A stretch of DNA of 64,000 nucleotides from Macrostomum hystrix (Eukaryota > Platyhelminthes > Macrostomidae), in the NCBI GenBank assembly GCA_950097015.1, contig CATNEN010000039.1, forward strand, positions 16,400,501 through 16,464,500. Reading direction: 5' to 3'. The notes beneath the pieces were generated by a model. The model was not told the origin of the DNA and ran no database searches. It saw only the letters and a program-made list of their open reading frames with translations. The position numbers were made by a program, and so were the translations under genes. Positions within the stretch are counted from its first letter, which is position 1; each line of letters starts with the position of its first letter. Below, in pieces: positions 32,765 through 45,078 of this stretch.

Positions 32765-33035
32765 TGGTTGGCTATGATTGAAACTCTGGTTTAGCCATGA
32801 TTCAAACGCTGGTTTAGCCATGATTCAAACTTGGGTTTAGGCATGATTCAAACTCTGGTTTAGGCATGATTCAAACTCTGGTTGGCCATGCTTCAAACTC
32901 TGGTTTAGCCATGATTCAAACGCTGGTTTAGCCATGATTCAAACGCTGGTTGGCTATGATTCAAACTCTGGTTGGCTATGATTGGTTGGCTATGATTCAA
33001 ACTCTGGTTGGCTATGATTCAAACTCTGGTTAGCT
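32765..33035. repeat. 23-bp minisatellite (unit B)
   Basis: A1-type array with about two fewer units than 8900-9215; the leading flank TAGATTTAAATTCTGG is A1-type. Confidence 0.9.
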
Positions 33036-33132
33036 ATGATGATAGGTAGCCGCTTTGGACTGCCCGAAACGGAACTTAATTCCCGTCTGACTGAAATCGT
33101 CGGGGTGAATACCTTAGGCGCGGTACGCATAA

Positions 33133-33616
33133 TGAGCCAGGCGGCTGCCAAGGGCTGGGCGCGGCTTGCCCAGAGCCGGTCCGCGAGCTGCGCGACCACC
33201 CGCGGGTCTTTAAAATCGGCGGAGACCAGTGCCATAGGGATGTCGGCTGACAGTTTCTTGTGGAACAGCTCCTCGAAGAGCATGCATGGCCGATGATCGC
33301 CGAGCAGGGCCAGCATCTCGTCCATGAGTTCGGACGGGCGGCGGTCACCAAGGCCGGCCAGGTTGAGCAGCCGGCTGGCCCGCTGCTGCTGTGTCAGGCC
33401 GAAAGTGCCAAGAAGCCGGTCCTTGAGCATGCCGTACTTGCTTTCCGTGGGCGGATTCTCCAGCACGTCCAGCAGACGCTCGCCCGATGGATGATCGACA
33501 CTTCGAGGTGGCAGTGCCTGGTGTCGTCCTGTGAAATGCCACAGAGAGTGAATTGTGCCTCCGCCTGGATAAACCAGGCGCGGGGCTGGCTGACCCAAAA
33601 CGTGGGCAGCTTGAGT
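33133..33616 (-). pseudogene. gag: Ty3/Gypsy gag fragment, unit B
   Basis: Counterpart of 9316-9799 with the same frameshift and ends; no further damage seen. Confidence 0.82.
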
Positions 33617-33941
33617 GCTACTACAGACTCAGTAATCTCAAACTATCGGTTTGAGAGTCGGGCTCACCAATGTGCCGATCGCAGCCACGTAATGTTTATT
33701 TTTATTTGACGGAGAACAGGTTACCCGGTGGGACATTACTATACGCCCCCTCTGTATGCCCCACCTAGCGCCCCGAGCCGCGCGCCAGTCGCCCGGGCGT
33801 ATAGCATGTCCGCGCGCCCTTTTGGTCGCACCGCCGGCGGGGGGCGCAGGGTAAATAAAATTCGGCGTAATTTCCTCAGTCTACTGTTAGTAGGCTGTGC
33901 TGTACTTTTTGTGCTATAACTGAACGCCGTAAAAAGCCTAG

Positions 33942-34151
33942 CAGCAGCTCCGCTCCTGCCCAGCAGCTCAGCTCCTGCCCAGCAGCTCCGCTCCTGCCCA
34001 GCAGCTCCGCTCCTGCCCAGCAGCTCCGCTCCTGCCCAGCAGCTCAGCTCCTGCCCAGCAGCTCCGCTCCTGCCCAGCAGCTCCGCTCCTGCCCAGCAGC
34101 TCCGCTCCTGCCCAGCAGCTCCGCTCCTGCCCAGCAGCTCAGCTCCTGCCC
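33942..34151. repeat. 19-bp minisatellite CAGCAGCTCCGCTCCTGCC, unit B
   Basis: Eleven units with the same variant order as A, the one long array that has not changed copy number. Confidence 0.95.
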
Positions 34152-34160
34152 ATGTACTTT

Positions 34161-34445
34161 TTATACGTATGTTTCATTCTGTGATAGGCATGCTGTATGT
34201 ATTAAGCGGCAGTCACTTTTTAAATAAAAAGTATTGAACATGCTCATGTTAATTTTCGATTCGTCACCGCTAAATAAATGGTTTACGAATACGTCCATTC
34301 TAGTCTCATTAAATCCTTTTGACGCAGCTAAAGGTACAAATTTATTATCAAGTTCAAAGCGAATATGCATATGAAACATGTTATAAAGCACATTCAGAAA
34401 GTGAAAAGCCATGATTGAAAAGAAGAGTAACGGAAGTACAGACAT
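34161..34445 (-). CDS. Hypothetical 94-residue ORF, unit B
   Basis: Copy of 10344-10628 with two amino-acid changes (one in NMFHMHI, one in IHTACLS); still open. Function unknown. Confidence 0.3.
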   Translation of the reverse strand: MSVLPLLFFSIMAFHFLNVLYNMFHMHIRFELDNKFVPLAASKGFNETRMDVFVNHLFSGDESKINMSMFNTFYLKSDCRLIHTACLSQNETYV

Positions 34446-34552
34446 TATTTATATTGCAATGTTTTAGAGTGTCATCATGCAAAGACAGTACGGTATAAGT
34501 TTTTATTTTATGTAACTACAATTAGCACGAAAATTATTCCACATTTTGTCCC

Positions 34553-35016
34553 CGTCATGCCAGCTCTGCCAATCGTCCCTGTCAAGCCACCTGCGCGCCA
34601 GTCAGTCGTCCCTGCCATGCCACCTGCGCCAGTCGTCCCTGCCATGCCACCTGCGCCAGTCGTCCCTGCCATGCCACCTGCGCCAGTCGTCCCTGCCATG
34701 CCACCTGCGCCAGTCGTCCCTGCCATGCCACCTGCGCCAGTCGTCCCTGCCATGCCACCTGCGCCAGTCGTCCCTGCCATGCCACCTGCGCCAGTCGTCC
34801 CTGCCATGCCACCTGCGCCAGTCGTCCCTGCCATGCCACCTGCGCCAGTCGTCCCTGCCATGCCACCTGCGCCAGTCGTCCCTGCCATGCCACCTGCGCC
34901 AGTCGTCCCTGCCATGCCACCTGCGCCAGTCGTCCCTGACATGCCACCTGCACCAGTCGTCCCTGCCATGCCACCTGCGCCAGTCGTCCCTGCCATGCCA
35001 CCTGCGCCAGTCTGCA
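34553..35016. repeat. 27-bp minisatellite, unit B
   Basis: Fifteen clean units against 13 in A; the GACATG variant unit is again third from the right end. Confidence 0.95.
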
Positions 35017-35398
35017 TTAGCTTGAGGACAAAAGCGTAGGCTGGGAGGCTCCAGAGAGTCATCCAGGTATACCTAAAGTAGTCAATTTTAGAAAATATCT
35101 TTTAGAGACAAAATTAAAACGGATTGTTGGCCAGACTGACTAGACTGACATGGATATTTCTACGGGGTTTTTGTAGGGGTTGAAGCCTGCAGGTCTGGGT
35201 TGATTCCAGACTTTACTGGTTCAATTTGTGTCCTTTAGCAAGACACTTGACAGCTCTATATTGCTTCATTTTACCCAGCTGTAAAATGGTGACCAACTTT
35301 GGCTGGGGTTAATAAAGTTAGGCGCGGCGTGCTGCTGCTACCCAGATACTTTTGTCTGTCTATAAATATACATCTCTACATGTGGCATATATCGTAAA

Positions 35399-35611
35399 TC
35401 AAAAATGTGCTTTCCATCTCAGCTGGAGGACTTCAGCTGCGTAGACTCTGCCTGCATATTTGGCCGTGCAGCGCCACCTCTCTTCACTGTCTCTTGACAG
35501 TGACAACTCAGGTACTGTTAGATTTTTCAACTCACATGGACGTTCAACTAATTCGCTCGCCTTCACTTCGACAACCTGCCTGTCCTCTTCAAATAAAACT
35601 AGGAACTTCAT
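35399..35611 (-). CDS. Possible N-terminal exon, Tudor-like/BEN-associated type, unit B
   Basis: Same 70-residue ORF as 11528-11740 with no residue change seen. No downstream exon recognised. Confidence 0.35.
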   Translation of the reverse strand: MKFLVLFEEDRQVVEVKASELVERPCELKNLTVPELSLSRDSEERWRCTAKYAGRVYAAEVLQLRWKAHF

Positions 35612-35721
35612 GACTGCAGAAAGTACTTCAAAATTTTGAAATTTTTAGAACGACAGGAGGTTAGGGGAGCGTGAAGATACGCTAAAGCTTTAGTGATATG
35701 TCAGATCAAACTGCACGGCCT

Positions 35722-35895
35722 AGACAGTCGGAAGACATCGCGCGCCCATTGGTTAGTTTTGAAAAATCCTCTAACCCACTAACCGATAGCTATCAATTGT
35801 GCCATTTATGCCGACTATGGAAAATGGAGTCAGTTTGTTTTGGGGAAATCTTTGTATTGTAGCTATTGAAAGTGCGTTGAAAGTGAAAGACTAAG
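35722..35895. repeat. 174-bp dispersed repeat, copy 1, unit B
   Basis: Counterpart of 11851-12024, followed by the same GACTAA hexamer run. Confidence 0.85.
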
Positions 35896-36399
35896 ACTAC
35901 GACTAATACTAAGACTGAGACTGAGACTAAGACTGAGACTAGGACTAAGACTAAGATTAAAGACAGTACAGAAAGTAATAAACATTTACAGCATGTCCTC
36001 TAGGAATGTTAGAAGACTGACAAGCAGGAGTTTGATGGCCGTGTTTAGAGAAGAAGAGAGGCCCAGAAGTGTCCAGATTGGAGGGCAGTCGGCTAGTCAA
36101 GGCGATGGAGACTGAAGAAGATTTTAGTAGGGTAGAATTTGACGACTTCTACCTTCTACTATTACTATAACAGGAAAGTTTTGTCTTCCTGTTACCTTCT
36201 GCCACAGCAACAGAGAGATAAACGCTCCACGGGCCAGAGGCCCGTTTCTGTGTGGACTCCGGAGTCACATGAAAAGCGGCAGCGAAGCTCTGCCTCTCGC
36301 TTCCAGTGTATTTAAATTCAAGCAGCGCGCACAACAGAGGCAGAATGGGGAGAGAGGGAGAAACGCTGGGAGATTGCTAACACAGGGGCAGCTGTTTCT

Positions 36400-37135
36400 T
36401 TGTCCCACACGCACACGCTCCCCAGCGAACGCTTGCCGAACTTCTTCCTCACATTCCTGGGCCGTATCGATCCACGGACGCCTCGTCGTGTACGCGAATC
36501 ATGTGAGCCATGCAAATACAATGTTCTGAAGCGTATTTGCAAGGCTTACAATTACTGCTATTCCACGGAAAGGCATGCTAATCTATCGGATTCAGCGAAA
36601 AGCTGCATCGAGGTATTCGTCGAACAGATGTCAACAATGAACAGATTTGGCCAACAATGAATTAGCTACAACATTCATGCACTTCTTCATCTCGACCAGT
36701 TTGTTAGAAGGCTAGGTAACTTACATAATTTCAGTACATTTCCATTCGAAAGCTATCTGGGAGCCATCAAGAGAAGGGTCAAAGTGGACCAGGCATGTCG
36801 CTGCTCATTCAGTTTGTCAAGCACTACAAGTACGAAATATGTACCCCAGCCAGCCAGCAGAAACAACTATAGAATTCAGCACGAAGAAGGGTGACAATTG
36901 CTGCTTCGTTGGGACGACATGCATTCATATTGATGAAGTTAAACCGGATGGCACAGTAAGTGGCAGAGTGCTCCAGGAATTCGACAGTCCCTACAACTAT
37001 CCTTTCGACTCCCTGGCACTTGGGATTGGAGTTTACCGCTTAACATCCGAAATCGCAACTGGCCGTCCGGAGCAAAAATGTTGGCTGCTTCCGAAAGCTC
37101 TTACAGTGGCCCAAAATGACGACTTTTTTGCGTGA
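36400..37135 (+). pseudogene. CACTA-like transposase C-terminal remnant, unit B
   Basis: Same TGA and same frame change as the unit A copy, with no additional damage noticed. Confidence 0.6.
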
Positions 37136-37501
37136 TTCCGCTAACGGGACAGGAAAGTTAGGCTTCGCTTATCCCCTTCTGTGAGTGCAACATTTTCATA
37201 AACTTTCTTATCCACTCTATAAACTACTCAAAACTTGGATTTGGGGTTTTCGCTTCCCATATTCGCTTGCAACGCAGACGAGCGGACCAGGGACCACAGA
37301 CGGAGATAAGCTGAAGCGCACTGTGTCTGGTGTGCAATAAGAAATAGGTTTTCTTGTTTACCCTTGAAATGCATACAGCATAACTTTGACTTGACTTGCA
37401 TCTGCGGTGTGGCAAGGTGGCAACTTAAAATCCACTATTCTATGGAAATTCGAAGCAGCTAGACAAGTGTCCAGGTAGCTGTTATTTGCCAACTCAACTA
37501 G

Positions 37502-37801
37502 CCAGGATCTATGCCATTTGTCATGGCTAAGGTGTTATTGTACATACACAATTTATACTGTTCATAGAACAGTGCATGTATATACAATTTCTTTCAGCAT
37601 CTTCGCATCTTAAAATCGAACAGAAAACACCAAAATTTACTGCCAGGAACTATGTCATTTGTCAGGCCTAAGCTATAATTATTATCTAATATATATAAGA
37701 CATACAATTTATCCTGTTTATACAATTGTGTTTATCTACATAAAATTTCCTTCAGCATCATTGCATCTGAAAATAAATGAAAAAAACACAAAAATGCTAT
37801 T
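37502..37801. repeat. Two diverged tandem copies of about 145 bp, unit B
   Basis: Counterpart of 13631-13930; one visible difference is GGAACTATG for GGATCTATG in the second copy. Confidence 0.7.
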
Positions 37802-37808
37802 TACATAC

Positions 37809-38832
37809 CCGCACATCTTGCACATGCCCGCACATCTTGCACATGCCCGCACATCTTGCACATGCCCGCACATCTTGCACATGCCCGCACATCTTGCACA
37901 TGCCCGCACATCTTGCACATACCCGCACATCTTGCACATGCCCGCACATCTTGCACATACCCGCACATCTTGCACATGCCCGCACATCTTGCACATGCCC
38001 GCACATCTTGCACATGCCCGCACATCTTGCACATGCCCGCACATCTTGCACATGCCCGCACATCTTGCACATGCCCGCACATCTTGCACATACCCGCACA
38101 TCTTGCACATGCCCGCACATCTTGCACATGCCCGCACATCTTGCACATGCCCGCACATCTTGCACATGCCCGCACATCTTGCACATGCCCGCACATCTTG
38201 CACATACCCGCACATCTTGCACATGCCCGCACATCTTGCACATGCCCGCACATCTTGCACATGCCCGCACATCTTGCACATGCCCGCACATCTTGCACAT
38301 ACCCGCACATCTTGCACATACCCGCACATCTTGCACATGCCCGCACATCTTGCACATACCCGCACATCTTGCACATGCCCGCACATCTTGCACATGCCCG
38401 CACATCTTGCACATGCCCGCACATCTTGCACATGCCCGCACATCTTGCACATGCCCGCACATCTTGCACATACCCGCACATCTTGCACATGCCCGCACAT
38501 CTTGCACATACCCGCACATCTTGCACATACCCGCACATCTTGCACATGCCCGCACATCTTGCACATACCCGCACATCTTGCACATGCCCGCACATCTTGC
38601 ACATGCCCGCACATCTTGCACATGCCCGCACATCTTGCACATACCCGCACATCTTGCACATGCCCGCACATCTTGCACATACCCGCACATCTTGCACATG
38701 CCCGCACATCTTGCACATGCCCGCACATGTTGCACATGCCCGCACATCTTGCACATGCCCGCACATCTTGCACATGCCCGCACATCTTGCACATGCCCGC
38801 ACATCTTGCAGATGCCCGCACATCTTGCACAT
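37809..38832. repeat. 19-bp minisatellite CCCGCACATCTTGCACATG, unit B (expanded)
   Basis: About 54 units, 30 more than in A (570 bp, which is also 190 codons, the exact difference between the longest forward ORFs, 398 and 208). TG/TA variant units are interspersed; one GCAGATG unit near the right end is private to B. Confidence 0.96.
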
Positions 38833-39168
38833 CACTTCAAAGTTGCTTACTGTAGGCGCACAAATGTCACACAGATTTCATCATGTTGCACTGCTACGTA
38901 CGTATGTTGTATACAGACTGAACACATGCGCGATAGAGGCTTCATTTCAATTTAAAACTTGTTCTTTTACGAATACAAACCATTAAATTAATGTCTATAA
39001 CTGTATACAGACTTAAACAGTGACTAAGCATGCCAAACTTAACAAACCCAATGTGAAACTAAATAATCAAATGCTTTCACTGTCAATTACTTTCTTCGAT
39101 CTCTTTCTGACTTGCTCATGCCAGTTTAAAGAAATGACTTCCCTGTACACCTGCTCACTGCTCACTAC

Positions 39169-40868
39169 CTCACTTCCTGTCACCCTACTGCATCTCACTA
39201 CCACACTTCCTCTCACTCTACTGCAGCTCACTACCACACTTCCTGTCACCCCTACTGCATCTCACTACCACACTTCCTCTCACTCTACTGCAGCTCACTA
39301 CCACACTTCCTCTCACTCTACTGCATCTCACTACCACACTTCCTCTCACTCTACTGCAGCTCACTACCACACTTCCTCTCACTCTACTGCAGCTCACTAC
39401 CACACTTCCTCTCACTCTACTGCAGCTCACTACCACACTTCCTCTCACTCTACTGCATCTCACTACCACACTTCCTCTCACTCTACTGCATCTCACTACC
39501 ACACTTCCTCTCACTCTACTGCAGCTCACTACCACACTTCCTGTCACCCCTACTGCATCTCACTACCACACTTCCTCTCACTCTACTGCAGCTCACTACC
39601 ACACTTCCTCTCACTCTACTGCAGCTCACTACCACACTTCCTCTCACTCTACTGCAGCTCACTACCACACTTCCTCTCACTCTACTGCATCTCACTACCA
39701 CACTTCCTCTCACTCTACTGCAGCTCACTACCACACTTCCTCTCACTCTACTGCAGCTCACTACCACACTTCCTCTCACTCTACTGCATCTCACTACCAC
39801 ACTTCCTCTCACTCTACTGCATCTCACTACCACACTTCCTCTCACTCTACTGCATCTCACTACCACACTTCCTCTCACTCTACTGCAGCTCACTACCACA
39901 CTTCCTGTCACCCCTACTGCATCTCACTACCACACTTCCTCTCACTCTACTGCAGCTCACTACCACACTTCCTCTCACTCTACTGCATCTCACTACCACA
40001 CTTCCTCTCACTCTACTGCAGCTCACTACCACACTTCCTCTCACTCTACTGCAGCTCACTACCACACTTCCTCTCACTCTACTGCAGCTCACTACCACAC
40101 TTCCTCTCACTCTACTGCAGCTCACTACCACACTTCCTCTCACTCTACTGCAGCTCACTACCACACTTCCTCTCACTCTACTGCATCTCACTACCACACT
40201 TCCTCTCACTCTACTGCATCTCACTACCACACTTCCTCTCACTCTACTGCATCTCACTACCACACTTCCTCTCACTCTACTGCAGCTCACTACCACACTT
40301 CCTCTCACTCTACTGCAGCTCACTACCACACTTCCTCTCACTCTACTGCAGCTCACTACCACACTTCCTCTCACTCTACTGCAGCTCACTACCACACTTC
40401 CTCTCACTCTACTGCATCTCACTACCACACTTCCTCTCACTCTACTGCATCTCACTACCACACTTCCTCTCACTCTACTGCATCTCACTACCACACTTCC
40501 TCTCACTCTACTGCATCTCACTACCACACTTCCTCTCACTCTACTGCATCTCACTACCACACTTCCTCTCACTCTACTGCATCTCACTACCACACTTCCT
40601 CTCACTCTACTGCAGCTCACTACCACACTTCCTCTCACTCTACTGCATCTCACTACCACACTTCCTCTCACTCTACTGCATCTCACTACCACACTTCCTC
40701 TCACTCTACTGCAGCTCACTACCACACTTCCTCTCACTCTACTGCATCTCACTACCACACTTCCTCTCACTCTACTGCAGCTCACTACCACACTTCCTCT
40801 CACTCTACTGCAGCTCACTACCACACTTCCTGTCACCCCTACTGCATCTCACTACCACACTTCCTCTC
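39169..40868. repeat. 33-bp minisatellite, unit B (expanded)
   Basis: About 51 units, twice the A array. Four frame-shifting CCTGTCACCCCT units at about 39241, 39541, 39905 and 40829 (three in A) divide it into blocks. The resulting 644-codon ORF is a by-product of the repeat. Confidence 0.96.
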
Positions 40869-41749
40869 ACCCTACTGATCTCCCTCTCACCCTACTGCTC
40901 TCCCTCAAACCCTACTGCTCTCCCTCTCACCCTACTAATCTCCCTCCCAGTTGATTGAAGCCCATAGTTACCGAAACTTCATATAAGTATTTTTGCATAG
41001 CGACTGATTCGCTATAGTTAACGGGCGGTGCCAAACGCAGGATTTGAGACGTGCGAAAGTGAGCCGCCACAGTCCGTTCTTTATCCTTTCCATTGTCCTT
41101 CCATTGCCTTGGCATTTTCCATGACAAATTCTACCACTAAGCTTCTAAGGTGCGATTGGGGATCAGACACGTGCAAAACACGTGTGCAAAACATCGAATA
41201 CGAATGTCAAGCTGCTGGCTGCAGAGCTGTTCAGTCCATGGACTGAGTTGCGCCATGCTGACCCCAATTCACCCCAGCAACTCCTGGTACAGCTGGGTGT
41301 TTTTTACTAATTATTAAACATTAAGCAGCCATTTTTTAAACATTGGCTAGCTATTACACTAAGTTGTCATGCAGACTCGTGTAGTTGCAGTCTACATGTA
41401 CAGGTGTCATTCTTTACATGTAACTTCACATGCACATTTCCATGCAGGCCTCTTGGATAGGAGGAGTTGAGCAATATACTCGTATATATTCCTTCTTTCG
41501 GAAGGAATGAGCTATAGAATATGACTGGAACACTATCATATCGGTTCTACTAATAGTAGCATATGGCGAATTAATCTTCCTCCAAATATTTTCGCAAACG
41601 AAAAAAATTAAGAAAATTTAGTAGAGAATTTCGAAAAAAATGCTAATTATTGTGCCATACTTCAGAGCAATTAGACATGTTAAAGGTGAAATAATTTTTC
41701 TGCAACCACAAGTCACGAGTACTACACGAAAAGAAAAAAAGTACTTCCG

Positions 41750-41923
41750 AGACAGTCGGAAGACATCGCGCGCCCATTGGTTAGTTTTGAAAAATCCTCT
41801 AACCCACTAACCGATAGCTATCAATTGTGCCATTTATGCCGACTATGGAAAATGGAGTCAGTTTGTTTTGGGGAAATCTTTGTATTGTAGCTATTGAAAG
41901 TGCGTTGAAAGTGAAAGACTAAG
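41750..41923. repeat. 174-bp dispersed repeat, copy 2, unit B
   Basis: Counterpart of 16414-16587. A short GTACTTC insertion just left of it is absent from A. Confidence 0.85.
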
Positions 41924-42052
41924 TTTTCCAGGCATTCTCGAAAAAATCAATTACACTCACGCACGCACGAATACAGCGCAAAATTAGTTTATAGATGAGT
42001 ATGACTATGAGTATGCTTACTTGTATAAAACATCAATAAAATTTATTAATTA

Positions 42053-42602
42053 ATGAGAACTACCAACTACCAAATGAGATGGCTGCGGAGCTGGTTAACC
42101 AACAGGCTGGCGCAAGTGCGATACGAAGGTAAATTGAGCAAGGTTGTCCGTATGAAGCAGGGTTTGCCACAATGCTCAGTGTTATCGCCGGTGCTGTTTT
42201 TGATCTTCATTGATCTGCAGCAAAGAGGAGGAGGCGGTAAAAAAGGTGGAGAAGGCGGTGAAGCTGGTGGAGGAGTGGAGCAGCAGGTGGCTAATGCCGG
42301 TCTCTGCAGGGAAATACACGTTGACGCTGTTCAGCCTTGGCAGGAAAAGCAGGATAGAAGGGAGCCGGATGGTTAAGATCGGAGACACTCCAATGAAATG
42401 GTGCCAAAACCCGAAGTTCCTAGGGTTAACTTATGATAAAACGCTAAGGTTTGACAAGCACGTGCAAGAGATTCTGGCGTCCTGCAAGAACCGGATACAA
42501 TTGCTCAGAAGACTAGCAGGCAGCGACTGGGGCTGGCCGAGTAACATCCTCAGGCAAACGTACACTGCGTTAAAAGCCTCAAAGATCATTTATGGGGCCT
42601 AG
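42053..42602 (+). pseudogene. Non-LTR RT fragment lacking motif C, unit B
   Basis: Same deletion junction and frame change as 16717-17266; no extra damage seen. Confidence 0.82.
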
Positions 42603-43116
42603 CGAGAACCCCAAGGAAGCTCTGAGGCATTGGGAGTGGTGAAGAAGGTGTAAAAAGAAGCAAGAATGTTGACGACATCAGAAACAATAGCAGCAGCAGC
42701 AACAACAACAACCCTATCAGCATCCATTACAGAAACAGCAGCAGCAGCAGCAACAGAATTCACTGCAACGTTAGCCAAAGCCACCTTTGCGGCCTCGAGT
42801 AAACGATTCAAATTTTGGTTCTCATGGCTATCGATCGTCCCAAATATCGATTCCCAGGACTAAAATCTCTAAGCTACACGCTTAATAAACTTATACACTG
42901 TTGTTAAAATTGTACAAGCCGAAAGTAATGCTGCTGGAACAAGCCACAAGCCAGATAAAGAATCGTTCTTCAAAGGTATCCAATATCTGTCAATATTGTT
43001 TACCGTAGCACCCTGTACAAATGCACAAATACAAAATTATGTGAAAAGCGTGTTAATCGTAGTGTGAAATATTCGTAACATTTCAACACAAACAGACAAG
43101 TTCTTCCTGAAGGTTC

Positions 43117-43358
43117 TCCGCCGATTTTAAAGACCCGCGGGTGGTCGCGCAGCTCGCGGACGGGCTCTGGCCAAGCCGCGCCCAGCCCTTGGCAGCCGCC
43201 TGGATTGCGCACGACCAGCCAGTAGTTGCCGCCGCAGCTCGGCAGGCCACGGCAGCCGGTCCGGCCCGCGCCCAGCCACAGCAGCACCAGCCCGGTAGGC
43301 GGTCCGGTCTGTTTTTTTTCCACCGGAAGTTCGGCTCCAAGTCCCGGCGTTGTGAACC
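43117..43358 (+). pseudogene. gag: Ty3/Gypsy gag C-terminal fragment, unit B
   Basis: Counterpart of 17781-18022, in one open frame ending in the HRKFGSKSRRCEP hallmark, 130 bp upstream of the BIR gene. Confidence 0.75.
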
Positions 43359-43486
43359 AACACGAAATTTTTGTATATTGCAAATTAGTCAGTTCTCAGT
43401 TTCCACGCGGCTCGAAATAGATCGAAGCCTTTTAATTGTCTCAAAATGAGATTTCTGATCATGGAAACACTGTGCGATCCAAACGA

Positions 43487-44278
43487 ATGCCAGTGAGCTT
43501 CGACCTGCTGCCAGATAGGCTACAGGATATTCTGAAAACACACTGGACGCTTGGCAGCGCGGAATTTAGAAACTACATCGCACAAACCCTGCTCCTTATT
43601 TTTGGTTCGTCGTTTCGAATTGATCAGCTAAGCTTCAAGAACCGCGTGATGTCCTTCCGAGGCCGTATTGACGATACCATCTCCCTAAGCTGGGCGGAGA
43701 GCGGATTTTTCAGCCACGGACCCAACGGCGCCAGCTGCTGCCACTGCGGCAGAACAATCGAGCGACTCGCGCCTGGAGACCCCTCGGAGTGGCACTCAAA
43801 CCGAAGACAATCGGGCTGTTCGCTGCTGCGGTTGCATCGAATTCTTCAATGGACACCCAGAGCCGCGTGTCAGGATGCCGAAATCGGTAGCCAAGCTGGA
43901 AGATACAAACAGCTAATTAGGAGACTTTTAGCTGCTCTCAGAGACCCAGTCAGTGAGCTGGTTGAGTCCTTCGGATTCTCTAAAAATGAGGTCGCTTTGG
44001 CTTGGCTGAAAACAGTCGCATATAACAAAGCACCGAAACTAGCGAAACCAGGAGACATCATCAGGATCATTCACGATCTACCAGCTGATCAGCCAAACGT
44101 TCTAGAAGTACTGTCAGCCTCGCCTGTCGTTCAATATCTGTACAGTTCAGCTGTGGATAATGCGCCTTTGTCACTGGAGATAAGAGGCAATGAACTTTTC
44201 CATCCGTTGGACTGGCGGCAAGAACTGACAGATGACTCAAGAAACGATGACTTTAGTTGCAACGCAAAAATCATTTGA
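43487..44278 (+). CDS. BIR-UBA-like IAP paralogue without RING, unit B (shifted start)
   Basis: Body nearly identical to 21870-22703. One base is missing in GATCCAAACGAATGCC relative to GATCCAAATGAACTGCC, so the original ATG (43446) reaches TGA after 16 codons. The loss also creates ATG 43487 in the main frame, giving 263 residues without the first 14. Zinc ligands are C84, C87, H103 and C111 (H-x7-C again). No RING; ends NAKII. The upstream flank is of the 18.1-kb type and the body of the 21.9-kb type. Translation from 43487 is an inference; if the upstream ATG is used the gene is dead. Confidence 0.65.
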   Translation: MPVSFDLLPDRLQDILKTHWTLGSAEFRNYIAQTLLLIFGSSFRIDQLSFKNRVMSFRGRIDDTISLSWAESGFFSHGPNGASCCHCGRTIERLAPGDPSEWHSNRRQSGCSLLRLHRILQWTPRAACQDAEIGSQAGRYKQLIRRLLAALRDPVSELVESFGFSKNEVALAWLKTVAYNKAPKLAKPGDIIRIIHDLPADQPNVLEVLSASPVVQYLYSSAVDNAPLSLEIRGNELFHPLDWRQELTDDSRNDDFSCNAKII

Positions 44279-45078
44279 GCGAGAAACTTATTATTTCCGT
44301 GCTTCTAATTAAATAAATTGCCTGCCTCATATTGCCATTTCATATTGTATATTCTTCTATGCATTATTGCAAATATATTAAAACGTCAGTTTACAATAAT
44401 TCTCTATTTACAACAGAGAATCTTTATCAACGAGATACTATGCCACACAAGCATTTATGAAAGTATGAAATTGTCGATTGATTAGAGATATGTCTAAACA
44501 GCGCTGTGTCTATTATTGTGATTTTTACTAGTGGCTTACGATAGGCAGACTTTCAAAGATGTATCATTTAGAAATTCGCTAGGAACACAGAAGATGGGTG
44601 TACGAACAAATCTCTATGCCTCCAAATGTGCATCAAAGACAGAAATTTGGACGTGTACGTTTTGGTACCTTGTTCAGTTGTGCTTGCTCAGTTCAGCACT
44701 AACACGTACAGTATTCAAAATGCTATAGTACCTTGTAGCATGTCTAGAAAATTGTTCTCTTTTCTAAGAGGTTCGCTAAACTAAGTCCCTAAAAGGAAAC
44801 GCAATAGTCCGTGTACTTCAGGTAAAAATCCAATTTTTCTAAAGTATATAGCTTGTCATGCTTCAATATTCATATAGATGTACTCGTAAATGCCTGGACG
44901 TTAACTTAAATTTTCGACTTGCCTATCTAATTGAAGATTATGAACATTCGTAATTTACAAAAGAACCGAAAAGAGACATTGCGCTAAGTAAAATATACAA
45001 GCGTATTATGCTAGCTAAAGCCCATTTTGCATTTTTTCCACAGATCGGCAACGAAACATTATTGCGCAAGACCCAACA
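44279..45078. other. Unit B right flank and upstream region of the IAP gene
   Basis: Unit homology ends at 44838. Between there and 45078 is unique AT-rich sequence. TTTTTTCCACAG at 45031-45042 could be a splice acceptor for an upstream or trans-spliced leader exon, and the frame is open from it to ATG 45079. Confidence 0.5.

Larger units (their letters stand above)
24708..44838. repeat. Tandem segmental duplication, unit B
   Basis: Second copy of unit A in the same orientation. Scattered single-base differences plus copy-number changes in tandem arrays separate it from A. Its Ly6 gene is a mosaic of the two Ly6 genes of A, and its BIR gene joins the upstream part of one A BIR copy to the body of the other. 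A biological duplication and a false tandem join of two haplotypes would look the same here. Confidence 0.93.

Noticed and set aside
37659-38986. ORFs of up to 398 codons on both strands
   Set aside because: Produced by the 19-bp array, which lacks stops in nearly every frame; no start context or conserved non-repeat part.
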